In this document: piece after piece, positions 39,598 through 49,905 of the stretch
How positions within the stretch are numbered: position 1 is the stretch's first letter
Layout: each line of letters starts with the position of its first letter
Assembly (NCBI RefSeq): GCF_001984195.1
Contig: NZ_MTQN01000009.1
Span: 434,001-498,000 of the forward strand
Direction of reading: 5' to 3'
Source of the DNA: Kribbella sp. ALI-6-A
GTDB lineage: Bacteria; Actinomycetota; Actinomycetes; Propionibacteriales; Kribbellaceae
Length of the DNA stretch: 64,000 nucleotides
Program-made: the position numbers and the translations under genes
The notes under the pieces: generated by a model
What the model was told of the DNA's origin: nothing
The model's database searches: none
Seen by the model: the letters and a program-made list of their open reading frames with translations, nothing else

Positions 39598-41280
39598 CTA
39601 CTTCGGCACCTTGTCGTACGCCGTCTGCTGGATCTCGAGGTAGCGCTTGAGGCCGAGACCCTCGAGACCCTTGACGTAGGCGTCCCAGTCGGAATCGATG
39701 TTCTTCGAACCGGTGATGAACTGCAGGGCGTTCTGCTGGATGTAGTTCTCGATGTTCGTCTGGAGGGTGGCGATCTCACTGCCGAGCGACGGGTCGATCC
39801 AGACCTTCCAGTACGGGTAGATCGCCGACTTGTCCTCCTTGCCCTCGTAGAGCTTCGTGGCCTCGAACAGCCGTCGCTCATAGCCGGCCTGGGAGTAGAT
39901 GTCGGTCGCGATCGCCTCGGAGTTCCGGTACCGCTCGGTGTTGTTGTACTGCGCCAGCGCCTGCCACCCGGAGTTCGGCGGAGCCGTGCCCGGCTTGATC
40001 GGGATCTGCGCGAACAACGGCTTCAGTGACTTGTCGAGCGCGACGTCTCCGGGCTGCGGTTTGCGCCAGGTCTTGCCTTCTTTGCCCCAGAAGGCGTTGA
40101 TCTGTCCTTCGTCGGTGAACATGTAGTCGAGCAGCTTGATCGCCTGGATCTGCTCTTCGGGGGTGGCCTTGTTCGTCAGCACGAACGTCGCACCGGGCGC
40201 GCTCGGGAAGTTGTACCCGGTGTGGTTCACGCCCTGCGGTCCGGTGAGCGGCGGTACGGCGTCGTACTGTTTGTCGCGACCGTCGGCGGCGCCGATGCTG
40301 ACCGCGATGCCCAGGTGCAGGACGGTCGCCGAGCCGAGCATCGGCACCTTGCCGCTGTCACCCTGCTGCTGCAGCGCGTCCGGGTTCTGGGTGAAGGCGC
40401 CCTTGTCGATCAGGCCTTCCTTGTACAGCGAGTTCAGGTACTTGAGGCCCTCCCGCCAGCCGTCCTTGTCGGCCTGCGTGTCGACCTTGCCGTCCTTCAG
40501 CACCAGGGTCGAGTTGTTGTTGCCGCTGGTGCCCTGCGGGTTGTAGATGAAGGCGTTCATGAAGTACGGGATCAGCGCGTCCCGCACACTCGCGCTGAGC
40601 GGGATCTCGTCGGCCTTGCCGTTCCCGTTCGGGTCCTGGGTCTTGAAGGCCCGCAGGACCTTGACCATGTCCTCGGTCGTCTTCGGCTGCTCGAGCCCGA
40701 GCTTCTTCAGCCAGGACGAGTTCATCCACAGCTTGCCCTGGTACGAGCAGTGGTAGCAGTCGACCCACTGCGGCAGACCGTAGATCTTGCCGTCCGGCGC
40801 GGTGGCCATCGCCTTCCACTCCGGCTCCGCGTCCAGGGCCTTCTTGATGTTCGGCCCGTACTGGTCGATCAGCTGGTTCAGCGGTACGACGACGCCCTGG
40901 TTCGACAGTCTCAGCAGATCGGCCTGGCTGAACTGGTCGACCCAGGGGATCAGCAGGTACAAGTCGGGATAGTCACCACTGGCCAGGGAGATCTGGCGCT
41001 TCTCCTTGGCCGGCCCACCGTCGAACGTGGTGTTCTGCCACTTGAAGGACAGGTTGAACTTCTCCTTCACCAGCTTCGTGAAGTCGTTGGTCGCCAGGTT
41101 CCAGTCGGCCGCCTGAGGTGCGAACACATCGATGGTGACCGCGGGATTCCCGGTGATGGTCGGCAACGGCTTGCTCTGTGGGTCTTCCTCTCCGCCCCCG
41201 GTACAGGCCGCGAGCGCGAGTGCCAGGACGGTCAGGCCGGCGATCGTGGCAGACCTTCTCTTGCTGAGCTGAACAGACAT
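39598..41280 (-). CDS. ABC transporter substrate-binding lipoprotein (sugar)
   Basis: A 560-residue extracytoplasmic lipoprotein. It has a lipoprotein signal peptide with lipobox LALAAC (Cys26), then the SBP fold with LYLLIPWVDQFSQADLLRLSNQGVVVPLN (in pieces) and PQWVDCYHCSYQGKLWMNSSWLKKLG, typical of the LplA-type, long oligosaccharide-binding proteins. Length of about 540 mature residues fits this class. It is the last gene of a GH95-permease-permease-SBP operon. The ATG at 41280 is preceded by GAGGGACC. Confidence 0.9.
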   Translation of the reverse strand: MSVQLSKRRSATIAGLTVLALALAACTGGGEEDPQSKPLPTITGNPAVTIDVFAPQAADWNLATNDFTKLVKEKFNLSFKWQNTTFDGGPAKEKRQISLASGDYPDLYLLIPWVDQFSQADLLRLSNQGVVVPLNQLIDQYGPNIKKALDAEPEWKAMATAPDGKIYGLPQWVDCYHCSYQGKLWMNSSWLKKLGLEQPKTTEDMVKVLRAFKTQDPNGNGKADEIPLSASVRDALIPYFMNAFIYNPQGTSGNNNSTLVLKDGKVDTQADKDGWREGLKYLNSLYKEGLIDKGAFTQNPDALQQQGDSGKVPMLGSATVLHLGIAVSIGAADGRDKQYDAVPPLTGPQGVNHTGYNFPSAPGATFVLTNKATPEEQIQAIKLLDYMFTDEGQINAFWGKEGKTWRKPQPGDVALDKSLKPLFAQIPIKPGTAPPNSGWQALAQYNNTERYRNSEAIATDIYSQAGYERRLFEATKLYEGKEDKSAIYPYWKVWIDPSLGSEIATLQTNIENYIQQNALQFITGSKNIDSDWDAYVKGLEGLGLKRYLEIQQTAYDKVPK

Positions 41281-41314
41281 AGGTCCCTCACAGGAGTCGA
41301 GGTGATGCGGAGGA

Positions 41315-42265
41315 TCAGCCCTTCACGGCGCCGATCATGATTCCCTTGGTGAAGTAGCGCGCGACGAACGGATAGATCAGCAGCACCGGCACACTGGCCA
41401 CGACGATCAGCGAGTACTTGAGCAGGTCGGCCAGTTGCTGGCGCTGCAGAACAACAGACGCGTCGACGGCCCCGCCGCCGGTCGTGTTGAGGATCAGGAT
41501 GTTGCGCAGGACGAGCTGCAGCGGGAAGAGATCTGGGCTCTTCAGGTAGATCAGGGCGTCGAAGTAGGAGTTCCACTGCATGATCGCGTACATCAAAGCG
41601 ACCACCGCGATCATCGGTTTGGCCAGCGGGATCACCACCGACCACAGGAACCGCAGATCGCCGCAGCCGTCGAGCTGGGCGGCCTCCACCAGCTCCTCGG
41701 GAATCGCGGTCCGCAGGTAGGTCCGGGCGATGATGACCTGCCAGACGCCGATCGCCTGGGGGATGATCAGCGCCCACCGGGTGTCGAGCAGGCCGGCGGA
41801 CTGGACCACCAGGTACGTCGGGATCAGGCCGCCGGTGAACAGCATCGTGAACAGGATCACGGTCATCACCACGTTGCGGCCGACCAGCGTCCGGCGCGAC
41901 ATCGGGTACGCGATCGCGATCGTCATCGTGACGCTGACGATCGTGCCGACGACGGTGTAGAACAACGAGTTCAGGTACCCCTGGACGATCTGCGGGTTCT
42001 GGAACACCGCGTGGTACCCGCGCAGCGAGAACTCCACCGGCCAGAACAGCACCCGGCCGGACGACACCGCTTCAGGGCTGCTGAACGAGCTCGCCAGGAT
42101 GTACAGCAGCGGTGCCAGGACCACCACCAGGAACACGGTCAGCAGCAGATAGACACAGACCAGGAAGATGCGGTCCGTGCGCGGCTCGCGGATTCGGCGA
42201 GCCCGTTCCGCGCGGCGCTCGGCCCTCTTGCCCAGCACCGTCGTGGCCCCACTGCGAGCGCTCAT
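41315..42265 (-). CDS. ABC sugar permease (MalG/YtcP type)
   Basis: A 316-residue inner-membrane permease with six helices. The N-terminal helix is RIFLVCVYLLLTVFLVVVLAPLLYILASSFSS (in pieces). The EAA loop shows EELVEAAQLDGCGDLRFLWSVVIPLAKPM, the site that contacts the ATPase. The C-terminus PFVARYFTKGIMIGAVKG is typical of YtcP/LplC-type permeases. The ATG at 42265 overlaps the stop of the first permease gene (ATGA). The ATPase gene is not in the locus, so a shared MsmK-like ATPase elsewhere is likely. Confidence 0.9.
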   Translation of the reverse strand: MSARSGATTVLGKRAERRAERARRIREPRTDRIFLVCVYLLLTVFLVVVLAPLLYILASSFSSPEAVSSGRVLFWPVEFSLRGYHAVFQNPQIVQGYLNSLFYTVVGTIVSVTMTIAIAYPMSRRTLVGRNVVMTVILFTMLFTGGLIPTYLVVQSAGLLDTRWALIIPQAIGVWQVIIARTYLRTAIPEELVEAAQLDGCGDLRFLWSVVIPLAKPMIAVVALMYAIMQWNSYFDALIYLKSPDLFPLQLVLRNILILNTTGGGAVDASVVLQRQQLADLLKYSLIVVASVPVLLIYPFVARYFTKGIMIGAVKG

Positions 42266-43251
42266 GACCACAGTCCGTTTCCGGTGATCCGCTTGGCCAC
42301 GACGTTGACCGCCAGCAGCAGGACAAGGTTGATCACCGAGTTGAAGAGCCCGACCGCGGTGGCCATGCTGAAGTCCGCGTTCAGCAGACCCGTCTTGTAG
42401 ACGTAGGTCGCGATGATTTCCGACTGGCTCAGGTTGAGGGGATTCTGGAACAGGAAGGCCTTCTCGAAACCGATCGCCATGATGTTGCCGACAGCAAGCA
42501 CCAGGATGATCACCGCCGTCGGCATGATGCCCGGCAGGTCGACGTGCCGGATCCGCTGCAACCGGCTGGCACCGTCGATCCGGGCCGACTCGTGCAGGGC
42601 GGGATCGATCCCGGCCAGCGCGGCCAGATAGATGACCGCGGAGTACCCGGTGGTCTGCCAGACGTCGGACCAGACGTAGATGTGGCGGAAGTAGTCCGGG
42701 TCCCCGAGGAAGTCGATCGCCGGCACCCCGAAGAACCCCAGGCCCTCGTTGACGATGCCGAGCCGCGGCGACAGCACCAGGATCGTCATCGACACGACCA
42801 CCACGGTCGAGATGAAGTACGGCGCGTACGTCACCAGCTGCACGCTCCGCTTGAACAGGCCGTTGCGGATCTCGTTCAGCGCCAGCGCCAGGATGATCGC
42901 GAGCGGGAAACTCGCCGCCACCGTGTAGACCGAGAGCACGAAGGTGTTCTTCACCAGGGTCCAGAACACCGGGTTGGCGAAGAACAGCTCGAAGTTCTTC
43001 CAGCCGATCCACGGGCTGCCCCAGATGCCCTTGGTCACGTTGAAGTTCTTGAACGCCAGGACGGCGTTCGCCATCGGGATGTACTTGAAGATCGCGAACC
43101 AGATCAGCGGCACGACCATCAGCAGGTACAACGTCCAGTGCCGCTGGAAGCTGCGGCGCAGCCCCTTGATGCCCGGGCGTTCCCGGCGCCGTCGCCGGGG
43201 CCGGACCGGTTCTTCGCCGGCCGGGGGCCGGACGGTGGTCAGGGTTGCCAT
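42262..43251 (-). CDS. ABC sugar permease (LplB type)
   Basis: A 329-residue permease with six helices after an Arg-rich cytoplasmic N-terminus. The first helix is WTLYLLMVVPLIWFAIFKYIPM, and the EAA loop is ALHESARIDGASRLQRIRHVDLPGI. This is the LplB partner of the YtcP-type permease. The gene starts 25 bp after the GH95 stop codon and overlaps the next permease by 4 bp, so it lies within the same operon. Confidence 0.9.
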   Translation of the reverse strand: MATLTTVRPPAGEEPVRPRRRRRERPGIKGLRRSFQRHWTLYLLMVVPLIWFAIFKYIPMANAVLAFKNFNVTKGIWGSPWIGWKNFELFFANPVFWTLVKNTFVLSVYTVAASFPLAIILALALNEIRNGLFKRSVQLVTYAPYFISTVVVVSMTILVLSPRLGIVNEGLGFFGVPAIDFLGDPDYFRHIYVWSDVWQTTGYSAVIYLAALAGIDPALHESARIDGASRLQRIRHVDLPGIMPTAVIILVLAVGNIMAIGFEKAFLFQNPLNLSQSEIIATYVYKTGLLNADFSMATAVGLFNSVINLVLLLAVNVVAKRITGNGLWS

Positions 43252-43276
43252 CAGATCTCCTCGTCCGTGCCGGCGG

Positions 43277-45652
43277 TCACGTCGAACTCACCCGGTGCCC
43301 GACGTCCGCGGTCAGCCGGACCGTCGCCCGGTCGTCGCCGCGGCGTACCACGCGTTCCTGGTCCCGATCGGCCGTCAGCACCGCCTCCACGCCGTACGGC
43401 GACCAGGTGATGTCGACGGTGACGCCTCCGCGCGCCCTCAGACCGGTCACCCGGCCGCTCGGCCACTGCGCCGGCAGAGCGGGCAACAGCTCGATCTCCC
43501 CGGTGTGGCTCTGCAGCAACATCTCCGCGATGCCCGCGGTCGCCCCGAAGTTGCCGTCGATCTGGAACGGCGGGTGCGCGCAGAACAGGTTCGGGTACAC
43601 GCCCGCGCCGCTGCCCGGGCGACCGGTCGCGGAGTCGTCGGCGGGTCTGAGGAACACCGTGACGAGTCGGTGCGCCGCTTCGGCGTCGCGCAGCCGCGCG
43701 CGCAGGTTGATCTTCCACGCCAGCGACCAGCCCGTGGCCTCGTCCCCTCGCAGGTCGAGCGTCCGGGCGGCCGCGGCGGCCAGGTCAGGCGTCCCGTCGG
43801 GTGTGATCGCGTCACCGGGGTGAAGGCCGATCAGGTGGGACATGTGACGGTGGTGCGGATCCTCCTCCGGCAGGTCGGCAGCCCACTCCTGGAGTTGTCC
43901 GCGGGCACCGATCGGAGGATCAGGCAACCGTTTGCGGGCGGTGGACAACTCGGCGACGAGGGGATCGACGACGTCGAGCAGCCCGGCGGCCTGCTCGACC
44001 CGCTGGAAGAGGTCGGCGATGAGCGACAGGTCCATCGTCGCCGACTCGGTGACCGAGGCGGGCCGGCCGTCCGGCGCGATGTAGTCGTTCTCCGGCGACG
44101 TCGACGGCGCCGTACCGAGACTGCCGTCCGGCCTTTCGACCAGCCAGTCCAGGCAGAACTCGGCCGCTCCCCGCAGCGTTCGCCACGACCTGCCGAGGAA
44201 CTCCAGATCGCCGGTGAACGCGTAGTGGTCCCACAGGTGACGGCTCAGCCAGGCACCGGCCATCGGCCAGTTCGACCAGCGCGGGTCGCCTTCGACCGGG
44301 AGCGACCAGCACCAGGCGTCGGCGTTGTGGTGCGCGGTCCAGCCACCGCACCCGTAGCGCTCCCTGGCGGTTCGGCGGCCGGCCTGCGCGAGATCGCCGA
44401 TGTACCGCAGCAGCGGCTCGTGACACTCGGACAGGTTGGTGGTCTCCGCGGGCCAGTAGTTCATCTCGGTGTTGATGTTCACCGTGTAGTTCGAGCTCCA
44501 CGGCGGCCGCGGAATGTCGTTCCAGATGCCCTGCAAGGTGGTCGGCAGACCGCCGGGTCGCGAGCCCGCCACCATCAGGTAGCGGCCGTAGTTGAACACC
44601 AGCGCCGCCAGCCCGGGATCCTCGGCGTCGACCGCTCGCGCGACCCGCTGATCGGTCGGCACCTCGGACAGCTCCGCCGGACCGGCCAGCTCGAGCGAGC
44701 CGCGACGAAACAGCCGCCGGTGATCCTCCTGATGGGCAGCTTTGAGCGCGCCGTAGTCACGATCGATGGACGCGAGCACGACCTGGTCAGCCGCGAGCAG
44801 GCACTGCTCCGCGGTCCGGGTCGGTGCCGAGAACGGACCGTCGTACCCGGTGGCGGTCGCCAGCAGCAGGGTGATCTCGGTAGCCCCCTCGACCACGAGC
44901 TCGGACTCCGTCGCGTCGACCTCCCCGTCGCTGGTCGCCCGCAAGGCGATCGCGGCCTCCATCCCCCGATCGGCACCGTCGGAGTACCGGACCGGCTCCG
45001 GTACGTCGCGATGCGGTGGCGCGACCTCGGCCGGTGCCTGCAGCAACAAACCCAGCCCGCCGTCCACTGCCTGGAGGCGCGACTGCAACTGTGAGGTCAG
45101 CCTGCACGTCAAGCCCAGAACGGGCTCCGACGCGGTCATCCGATGAACCAGTACGCCGTCCGGCGCGCTGACAAAGGTCTCCTGCCGGACCGCCACTCCC
45201 CCGACCTCGTACTGCGACCAGGCCACCGCGGCATCGAGATCGAGTTCGCGCCGGTACTGCGTGACGTCGGCGGGGGACGGCATGACGCCGTTGATCCGGC
45301 TCTCCAGCAGCAGGTCGCCCAGCGGCAGGTAGGCCTGGCAGTAGCCGGAGTGGAATCCGCGGGCCAACTCGTGCGCCCTGCGGAGGTCACCCGCCCGCAT
45401 CGCGTCCCGAACCGCCTGCACCGCCTCACCGCCGGTCGCGCCGAGCGGAGTCGCCAGTAATCGCGCGGTCTCCGGGCCACCCGACCACAGCGTTTCGTCG
45501 TTCAGCCCGATCCGATCGCTGCCGACGCCGCCGAAACACATCGCGCCGATCCGGCCGTTGCCGAGCGGCAGCGCTTCCAGCCACGAGGCCGCAGGCCGGT
45601 CGTACCACAACCGCTGCGCGCCGACGCGGTCCGAGCTCACCAGGTTGCCCAT
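43277..45652 (-). CDS. GH95 family alpha-L-fucosidase
   Basis: A 791-residue cytoplasmic glycoside hydrolase of family GH95 (inverting 1,2-alpha-L-fucosidase/alpha-L-galactosidase). Family motifs are the N-terminal [19 protein letters not shown], the [16 protein letters not shown] motif with the two catalytic Asn, STSPEND with the general-acid Glu, and [21 protein letters not shown] with Asp699. There is no signal peptide, so it acts on imported fuco-oligosaccharides. The ATG at 45652 is preceded by GGAGG at 8 bp. It is the first gene of the minus-strand operon with the two permeases and the binding protein. Confidence 0.9.
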   Translation of the reverse strand: MGNLVSSDRVGAQRLWYDRPAASWLEALPLGNGRIGAMCFGGVGSDRIGLNDETLWSGGPETARLLATPLGATGGEAVQAVRDAMRAGDLRRAHELARGFHSGYCQAYLPLGDLLLESRINGVMPSPADVTQYRRELDLDAAVAWSQYEVGGVAVRQETFVSAPDGVLVHRMTASEPVLGLTCRLTSQLQSRLQAVDGGLGLLLQAPAEVAPPHRDVPEPVRYSDGADRGMEAAIALRATSDGEVDATESELVVEGATEITLLLATATGYDGPFSAPTRTAEQCLLAADQVVLASIDRDYGALKAAHQEDHRRLFRRGSLELAGPAELSEVPTDQRVARAVDAEDPGLAALVFNYGRYLMVAGSRPGGLPTTLQGIWNDIPRPPWSSNYTVNINTEMNYWPAETTNLSECHEPLLRYIGDLAQAGRRTARERYGCGGWTAHHNADAWCWSLPVEGDPRWSNWPMAGAWLSRHLWDHYAFTGDLEFLGRSWRTLRGAAEFCLDWLVERPDGSLGTAPSTSPENDYIAPDGRPASVTESATMDLSLIADLFQRVEQAAGLLDVVDPLVAELSTARKRLPDPPIGARGQLQEWAADLPEEDPHHRHMSHLIGLHPGDAITPDGTPDLAAAAARTLDLRGDEATGWSLAWKINLRARLRDAEAAHRLVTVFLRPADDSATGRPGSGAGVYPNLFCAHPPFQIDGNFGATAGIAEMLLQSHTGEIELLPALPAQWPSGRVTGLRARGGVTVDITWSPYGVEAVLTADRDQERVVRRGDDRATVRLTADVGHRVSST

Positions 45653-45683
45653 ACCGAAACCCTCCGTCTGGCGACGAGGTATT

Positions 45684-45766
45684 GATCCCATGATTTTCCG
45701 GGATCGTAGCGCCAGGTCCTCCTGTGGTCCATACTGAACGACACTTGGATTGAGCAAAGATCCCAT
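45684..45766. promoter_or_regulatory. Divergent control region with GATCCCAT repeats
   Basis: The octamer GATCCCAT occurs directly repeated at 45684-45691 and 45759-45766, with an inverted partial copy GGGATC at 45700-45705 forming an inverted repeat with the first. The region separates the GH95 operon from the fuconate dehydratase operon. It is the natural place for operators of the FadR-type regulator encoded downstream. Confidence 0.5.
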
Positions 45767-45790
45767 CTATTACTGAGCTGAGGGCCCGCC

Positions 45791-47110
45791 ATGCCACACA
45801 TCACCTCGGTCGAGGTCGTTGACGTCCGCTTCCCCACCTCGCTGAACAGCGACGGATCCGACGCGATGAACAAGGACGGCGATCACTCGGCGGCCTACGT
45901 CGTCCTGCACACCGACGACCCGGCGCTGTCCGGGCACGGCTTCACCTTCACGATCGGGCGCGGCAACGACCTGTGCGTGGCCGCCGCCGTCCAACGCGCA
46001 CGGCCCCTGATCGGGCGGGACGTCGACGAGCTGTGCGAGCACCTCGGCGGGACCTATCGGGAACTGCAGTCGGACAGCCAATTGCGGTGGCTCGGCCCGG
46101 ACAAGGGCGTCATCCACCTCGCGCTGGCCGCGGTGATGAACGCCGTCTGGGATCTCGCGGCCCGGCGGGCCGGCGTCCCGCTGTGGCGGTTGCTGTCCGA
46201 CATGTCGCCGGAGGAGTTGGTCGACGCCGCGGATCTGCGCTACCTGAGCGACGTGCTGACCCCCGAGCAGGCCGTCACCCTGCTCGACCGGCAAGTTGGG
46301 AGCCGAAAGCAACGAATCGAGCAGCTCGCGGAGTCCGGCTACCCCTGCTACACGACGTCGGCCGGCTGGCTCGGCTACTCCGACGAGAAGCTTCGTCGGC
46401 TGTGCGAAGAAGCCGTTGCCGCCGGCTACAAGCACGTGAAGCTCAAGGTGGGCGCGGATCTGTTGGACGACATCCGGCGCTGCGGGATCGCGCGGGACGT
46501 TCTCGGGCCCGAGGGCAACCTGATGATCGACGCGAACCAGGTGTGGGACGTGCCGGAGGCGATCGAGTGGGTGAAGGCGCTGGCGGAGTTCGAGCCGTTG
46601 TGGATCGAGGAGCCGACCAGTCCCGACGACGTCCTTGGGCACGCCGCGATCCGCAAGGCCGTCGCACCCATCGGTGTCGCCACCGGCGAGCACGGGATGA
46701 ATCGCGTGCTCTTCAAGCAACTGTTCCAGGCAGGCGCCATCGACTACTGCCAGCTCGACGCGGCCCGCCTCGGCAGCGTCAACGAGGTGCTCGCGGTCTA
46801 CCTGCTCGCCGCCTGGTTCGACGTACCGGTCTGCCCGCACGCCGGCGGGGTGGGCCTGTGCGAGCTGGTCCAGCACCTCGCGGTGTTCGACTACGTCGCG
46901 GTGTCCGGCAGCCTCGACCGGCGGGTCACCGAGTACGTCGACCACCTGCACGAACACTTCGTCGACCCCTGCGTCGTCCGCGACGGCGCGTACGTGCTGC
47001 CGACCGCCCCCGGCTACAGTGCCGAGATGCACAGGGAGTCACTTCAGACCTACCGGTTTCCGGACGGTACCTACTGGGCTGCACGCGCGGAACGGGATCC
47101 GCTCCCGTGA
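45791..47110 (+). CDS. L-fuconate dehydratase-like enolase-superfamily enzyme
   Basis: A 439-residue enzyme of the mandelate racemase branch of the enolase superfamily. It would dehydrate L-fuconate to 2-keto-3-deoxy-L-fuconate in oxidative fucose catabolism. It has the catalytic pair KLK at residues 217-219, metal ligands Asp247 (MIDAN), Glu273 (IEEPTSPDD) and Glu300 (GEHG), and the His350 end (CPHAGGVGLCELVQHL), a pattern typical of FucD. The N-terminal capping domain has DVRFPTSLNSDGSDAMNKDGD, which is also diagnostic. The ATG at 45791 has GAGGG 7 bp upstream. The GntR gene overlaps its stop by 4 bp. Confidence 0.9.
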   Translation: MPHITSVEVVDVRFPTSLNSDGSDAMNKDGDHSAAYVVLHTDDPALSGHGFTFTIGRGNDLCVAAAVQRARPLIGRDVDELCEHLGGTYRELQSDSQLRWLGPDKGVIHLALAAVMNAVWDLAARRAGVPLWRLLSDMSPEELVDAADLRYLSDVLTPEQAVTLLDRQVGSRKQRIEQLAESGYPCYTTSAGWLGYSDEKLRRLCEEAVAAGYKHVKLKVGADLLDDIRRCGIARDVLGPEGNLMIDANQVWDVPEAIEWVKALAEFEPLWIEEPTSPDDVLGHAAIRKAVAPIGVATGEHGMNRVLFKQLFQAGAIDYCQLDAARLGSVNEVLAVYLLAAWFDVPVCPHAGGVGLCELVQHLAVFDYVAVSGSLDRRVTEYVDHLHEHFVDPCVVRDGAYVLPTAPGYSAEMHRESLQTYRFPDGTYWAARAERDPLP

Positions 47111-47892
47111 CCGGCAAACCGGCCGACAAAGCGCGCAAACCGGGCGTGTCCCAGACCGATGTCGTGGTCCAGAGCGTCCGGCAGATGATCATCGACGGCC
47201 GGCTGCGCTCGGGCGACCGGCTGCCGATCGAGAAGGAGCTCGCGGCGGCGCTGGGGGTGTCCAGGAACGCCCTGCGTGAAGGGGTTCGCGCGCTGTCGAT
47301 GATGGGCGTGCTGGAGACCCGGCAGGGTGACGGCACCTACGTCACCACGCTGGACCCGTCGATGCTGCTGGCCCCGATGGGTTTCGTCGTCGACCTGCAG
47401 GACGGCACCGGCACCCACCACCTGCACGCCGTCCGGCGGATGCTGGAGACCGAGGCGGCCGCCTCCGCGGCGCGGCAGATCGAGCCGGCCGAGCTCGACG
47501 CGGCCGCCGAGCTGCTGCGCCTCAACGAGGCCGAACTGCGGCGGGCGGATCCGAACCACGAAGCCGTGATCGAGAACGACATCGCCTTCCACGCCATCAT
47601 CGCCGACGCGGCCCGCAATCCCGTCCTGGCAGCGCTGATCAACGCGCTCGGCGGACGCACGATGCGCGATCGTCTGCGCCGCTCGATCACCCAGCCAGGC
47701 GCCGACGAGACCGCTCACCGCGAACACCTCTCGATCCTGGCCGCACTCACCACCCACGATCCGGACCGGGCCCGCACCCGGATGGCGGCCCACCTGTTCA
47801 CGGTGGAGGACTACCTGCTCGAGACCCAACGACGTGCACCCGACCCCGAAACGGAACCGGTGGATGAACTCACTGCGCTGGAGCACTCCTGA
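47107..47892 (+). CDS. FadR/FCD-type GntR transcriptional regulator
   Basis: A 261-residue regulator. It has an N-terminal GntR winged helix (VVVQSVRQMIIDGRLRSGDRLPIEKELAAALGVSRNALREGVRAL, read in pieces) and a C-terminal FCD effector domain (HHLHAVRRMLETEAAASAARQI, NDIAFHAIIADAARNPVL, HREHLSILAAL with likely metal-binding Asp and His residues). It probably represses the fucose genes in the absence of a pathway intermediate; this is inferred from position. GTGA overlap with FucD shows coupling. Its 3' end overlaps the alpha-galactosidase start by 29 bp. Confidence 0.9.
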   Translation: MTGKPADKARKPGVSQTDVVVQSVRQMIIDGRLRSGDRLPIEKELAAALGVSRNALREGVRALSMMGVLETRQGDGTYVTTLDPSMLLAPMGFVVDLQDGTGTHHLHAVRRMLETEAAASAARQIEPAELDAAAELLRLNEAELRRADPNHEAVIENDIAFHAIIADAARNPVLAALINALGGRTMRDRLRRSITQPGADETAHREHLSILAALTTHDPDRARTRMAAHLFTVEDYLLETQRRAPDPETEPVDELTALEHS

Positions 47893-49897
47893 CCTGTCCC
47901 TGACCTTCGCCCTCGACGACGGCCCGGTGCGGTTGACCGCCGTACGACCGGCCGCGCAGCCGCCGGCCGATGCTCCGGATCTCGATCAACCGCTCGTCGA
48001 GGTCACGGCCCTCGGCCACGGGCTCTCGCCGAGCACCAGCAGGCATGTCGACACGGTGCTCGGCAAACGGCTGCGCCACGTGAGCCATGAGGTCTCCGAC
48101 GCAACGCTGCGCATCGTCCAGGAGGACGCCGAGACGGGGCTGCGCGTCACCAGCGTCTTCGACGCCGGCGCCGGCGTCCGTGCCTGGTCCGAAGCGTCGC
48201 TGACCGGTCCGGGCGCGCTCGAGCTCACGTTCCTGTCGTCGCTGGTCGTCGGCCTCGCGTCGGTCGACGCCGACCTGCACTGCGCGGCGAACAGCTGGAT
48301 GGCCGAAAGCCGATGGTCGGTCCGAGCGTTGCGCGCCGAGGCGCTGGCGCCGATCGTGAGTGAGGGGCATCGTCCGGTCGCCAGGAGCCGGTACGCGGTG
48401 ACCAGCCTCGGTTCGTGGTCCAGTGGCGAGTGGCTGCCGGTCGGCGTACTGGTCGATCGGGAGGTGCCGTCCGCGCTCGGATGGCAGATCGAGCACAACG
48501 GGCCTTGGCACTACGAGCTGGGCGAGACCAGGCGCGGCGGTTACCTGTTGCTGAGCGGCCCGACCGATCAGGAGCACCAATGGAGTGCGGAGGTCACCGC
48601 CGACAGACCGTTCACCACCGTGCCGGTCTCGCTGGTGGCCGGGTCCGACCGGGACAGTGTGTTCGCGGCGCTCACCCGGCAGCGCCGCGCCGTACGACGC
48701 CGTCGCCCGATCGACGACCGGAAGCCGGTCGTCTACAACGACTACATGAACACCCTGCTGGGTGACCCGACCACCGACAAGCTCCTGCCGCTGATCGACA
48801 CGGCCGCGGACGTCGGCGCGGACTACTTCTGCATCGACGCCGGCTGGTACGCCGAGGGCGACTGGTGGAACACGGTCGGCGCCTGGCGCCCGTCGACGAC
48901 CCGCTTCCCGAACGGGCTGGCCGAGGTCCTGGACCGGATCCGCTCGCGTGGCATGGTGCCCGGCCTCTGGCTCGAACCCGAGGTGATCGGCGTCCGCTCC
49001 CCCATCGCCCAGGAATTGCCGGACGACGCCCTCCTCACCCGCCGCGGCGTCCGCGTCGCCGAGTCCGGCCGGTACCTGCTCGACCTGCGCAACGCGGCGG
49101 CCCGCGAGCACCTCGACTCCACGGTCGACCGCCTGATCCGCGAGTTCGGCGTCGGGTTCTTCAAGTTCGACAACAACACGATGACCGGCCCGGGCACCGA
49201 CAAGGGCGGGACCTCACTCGGGCACGGACTGCTGGAGCACAACCGCGCACTGCTCGACTGGCTGGACGGCGTACAGGCTCGGCATCCCGAGCTGCTGATC
49301 GAGAACTGTGCCTCCGGCGCGATGCGGATGGACTACGCGATGCTCTCGCGCCTCCATCTCCAGTCGACGTCGGACCAGGAACATCCGTTGCTCTACGCGC
49401 CGATCACGGCCGCGGCACCCGCCGCCGTACTCCCGGAACAGGCCGGGCACTGGGCGTACCCGATCAGCGGCAGTACGCGCGAGCAGTTCACCTTCGCGCT
49501 CGTCAACGGCATCCCCGGCAGGCTCTACCTGTCCGGACACCTCAACCGGATGACTCCGGCCGAGCTCGACCTCGTCCGCTCCGCACTCTCCGCCCATCGG
49601 GCCGTCCTCGAGGATCTCGACTCGCTCGAGCCCGCGTGGCCACTCGGTCTGCCCGCCTGGGACGACGAGTGGATCGCCCTGTGCCTCAACGGCCCCGCCG
49701 CGTCGTACCTGACGGTCTGGCATCGCGCTCCCGGCCCCTCGACGATCACACTTCCTCTCCCCCAGGCGGAGATCGAGCCTCACTTCCCCAGCGACCTCGC
49801 CGGCTGGAGCTTCAGCCAGACCGGAGACTCCCTGACCGTCACCACTTCCGCGCCCGAGCCGTCCGCCCGTGTGCTCCGGCTGACTCGAACAACCTGA
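47864..49897 (+). CDS. GH36 alpha-galactosidase
   Basis: A 677-residue family 36 glycoside hydrolase. It has an N-terminal beta-supersandwich domain and a TIM barrel from about residue 280 (KPVVYNDYMNTLLGDPTTDKLL). The nucleophile is Asp436 (GFFKFDNN) and the acid/base is Asp504 (TSDQEHP). There is no signal peptide, so it is cytosolic. Together with GH95 and FucD it suggests breakdown of fucose- and galactose-containing oligosaccharides such as xyloglucan side chains (inference). The ATG at 47864 lies inside the end of the regulator gene. Confidence 0.9.
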   Translation: MNSLRWSTPDLSLTFALDDGPVRLTAVRPAAQPPADAPDLDQPLVEVTALGHGLSPSTSRHVDTVLGKRLRHVSHEVSDATLRIVQEDAETGLRVTSVFDAGAGVRAWSEASLTGPGALELTFLSSLVVGLASVDADLHCAANSWMAESRWSVRALRAEALAPIVSEGHRPVARSRYAVTSLGSWSSGEWLPVGVLVDREVPSALGWQIEHNGPWHYELGETRRGGYLLLSGPTDQEHQWSAEVTADRPFTTVPVSLVAGSDRDSVFAALTRQRRAVRRRRPIDDRKPVVYNDYMNTLLGDPTTDKLLPLIDTAADVGADYFCIDAGWYAEGDWWNTVGAWRPSTTRFPNGLAEVLDRIRSRGMVPGLWLEPEVIGVRSPIAQELPDDALLTRRGVRVAESGRYLLDLRNAAAREHLDSTVDRLIREFGVGFFKFDNNTMTGPGTDKGGTSLGHGLLEHNRALLDWLDGVQARHPELLIENCASGAMRMDYAMLSRLHLQSTSDQEHPLLYAPITAAAPAAVLPEQAGHWAYPISGSTREQFTFALVNGIPGRLYLSGHLNRMTPAELDLVRSALSAHRAVLEDLDSLEPAWPLGLPAWDDEWIALCLNGPAASYLTVWHRAPGPSTITLPLPQAEIEPHFPSDLAGWSFSQTGDSLTVTTSAPEPSARVLRLTRTT

Positions 49898-49905
49898 CCG
49901 AGGGG

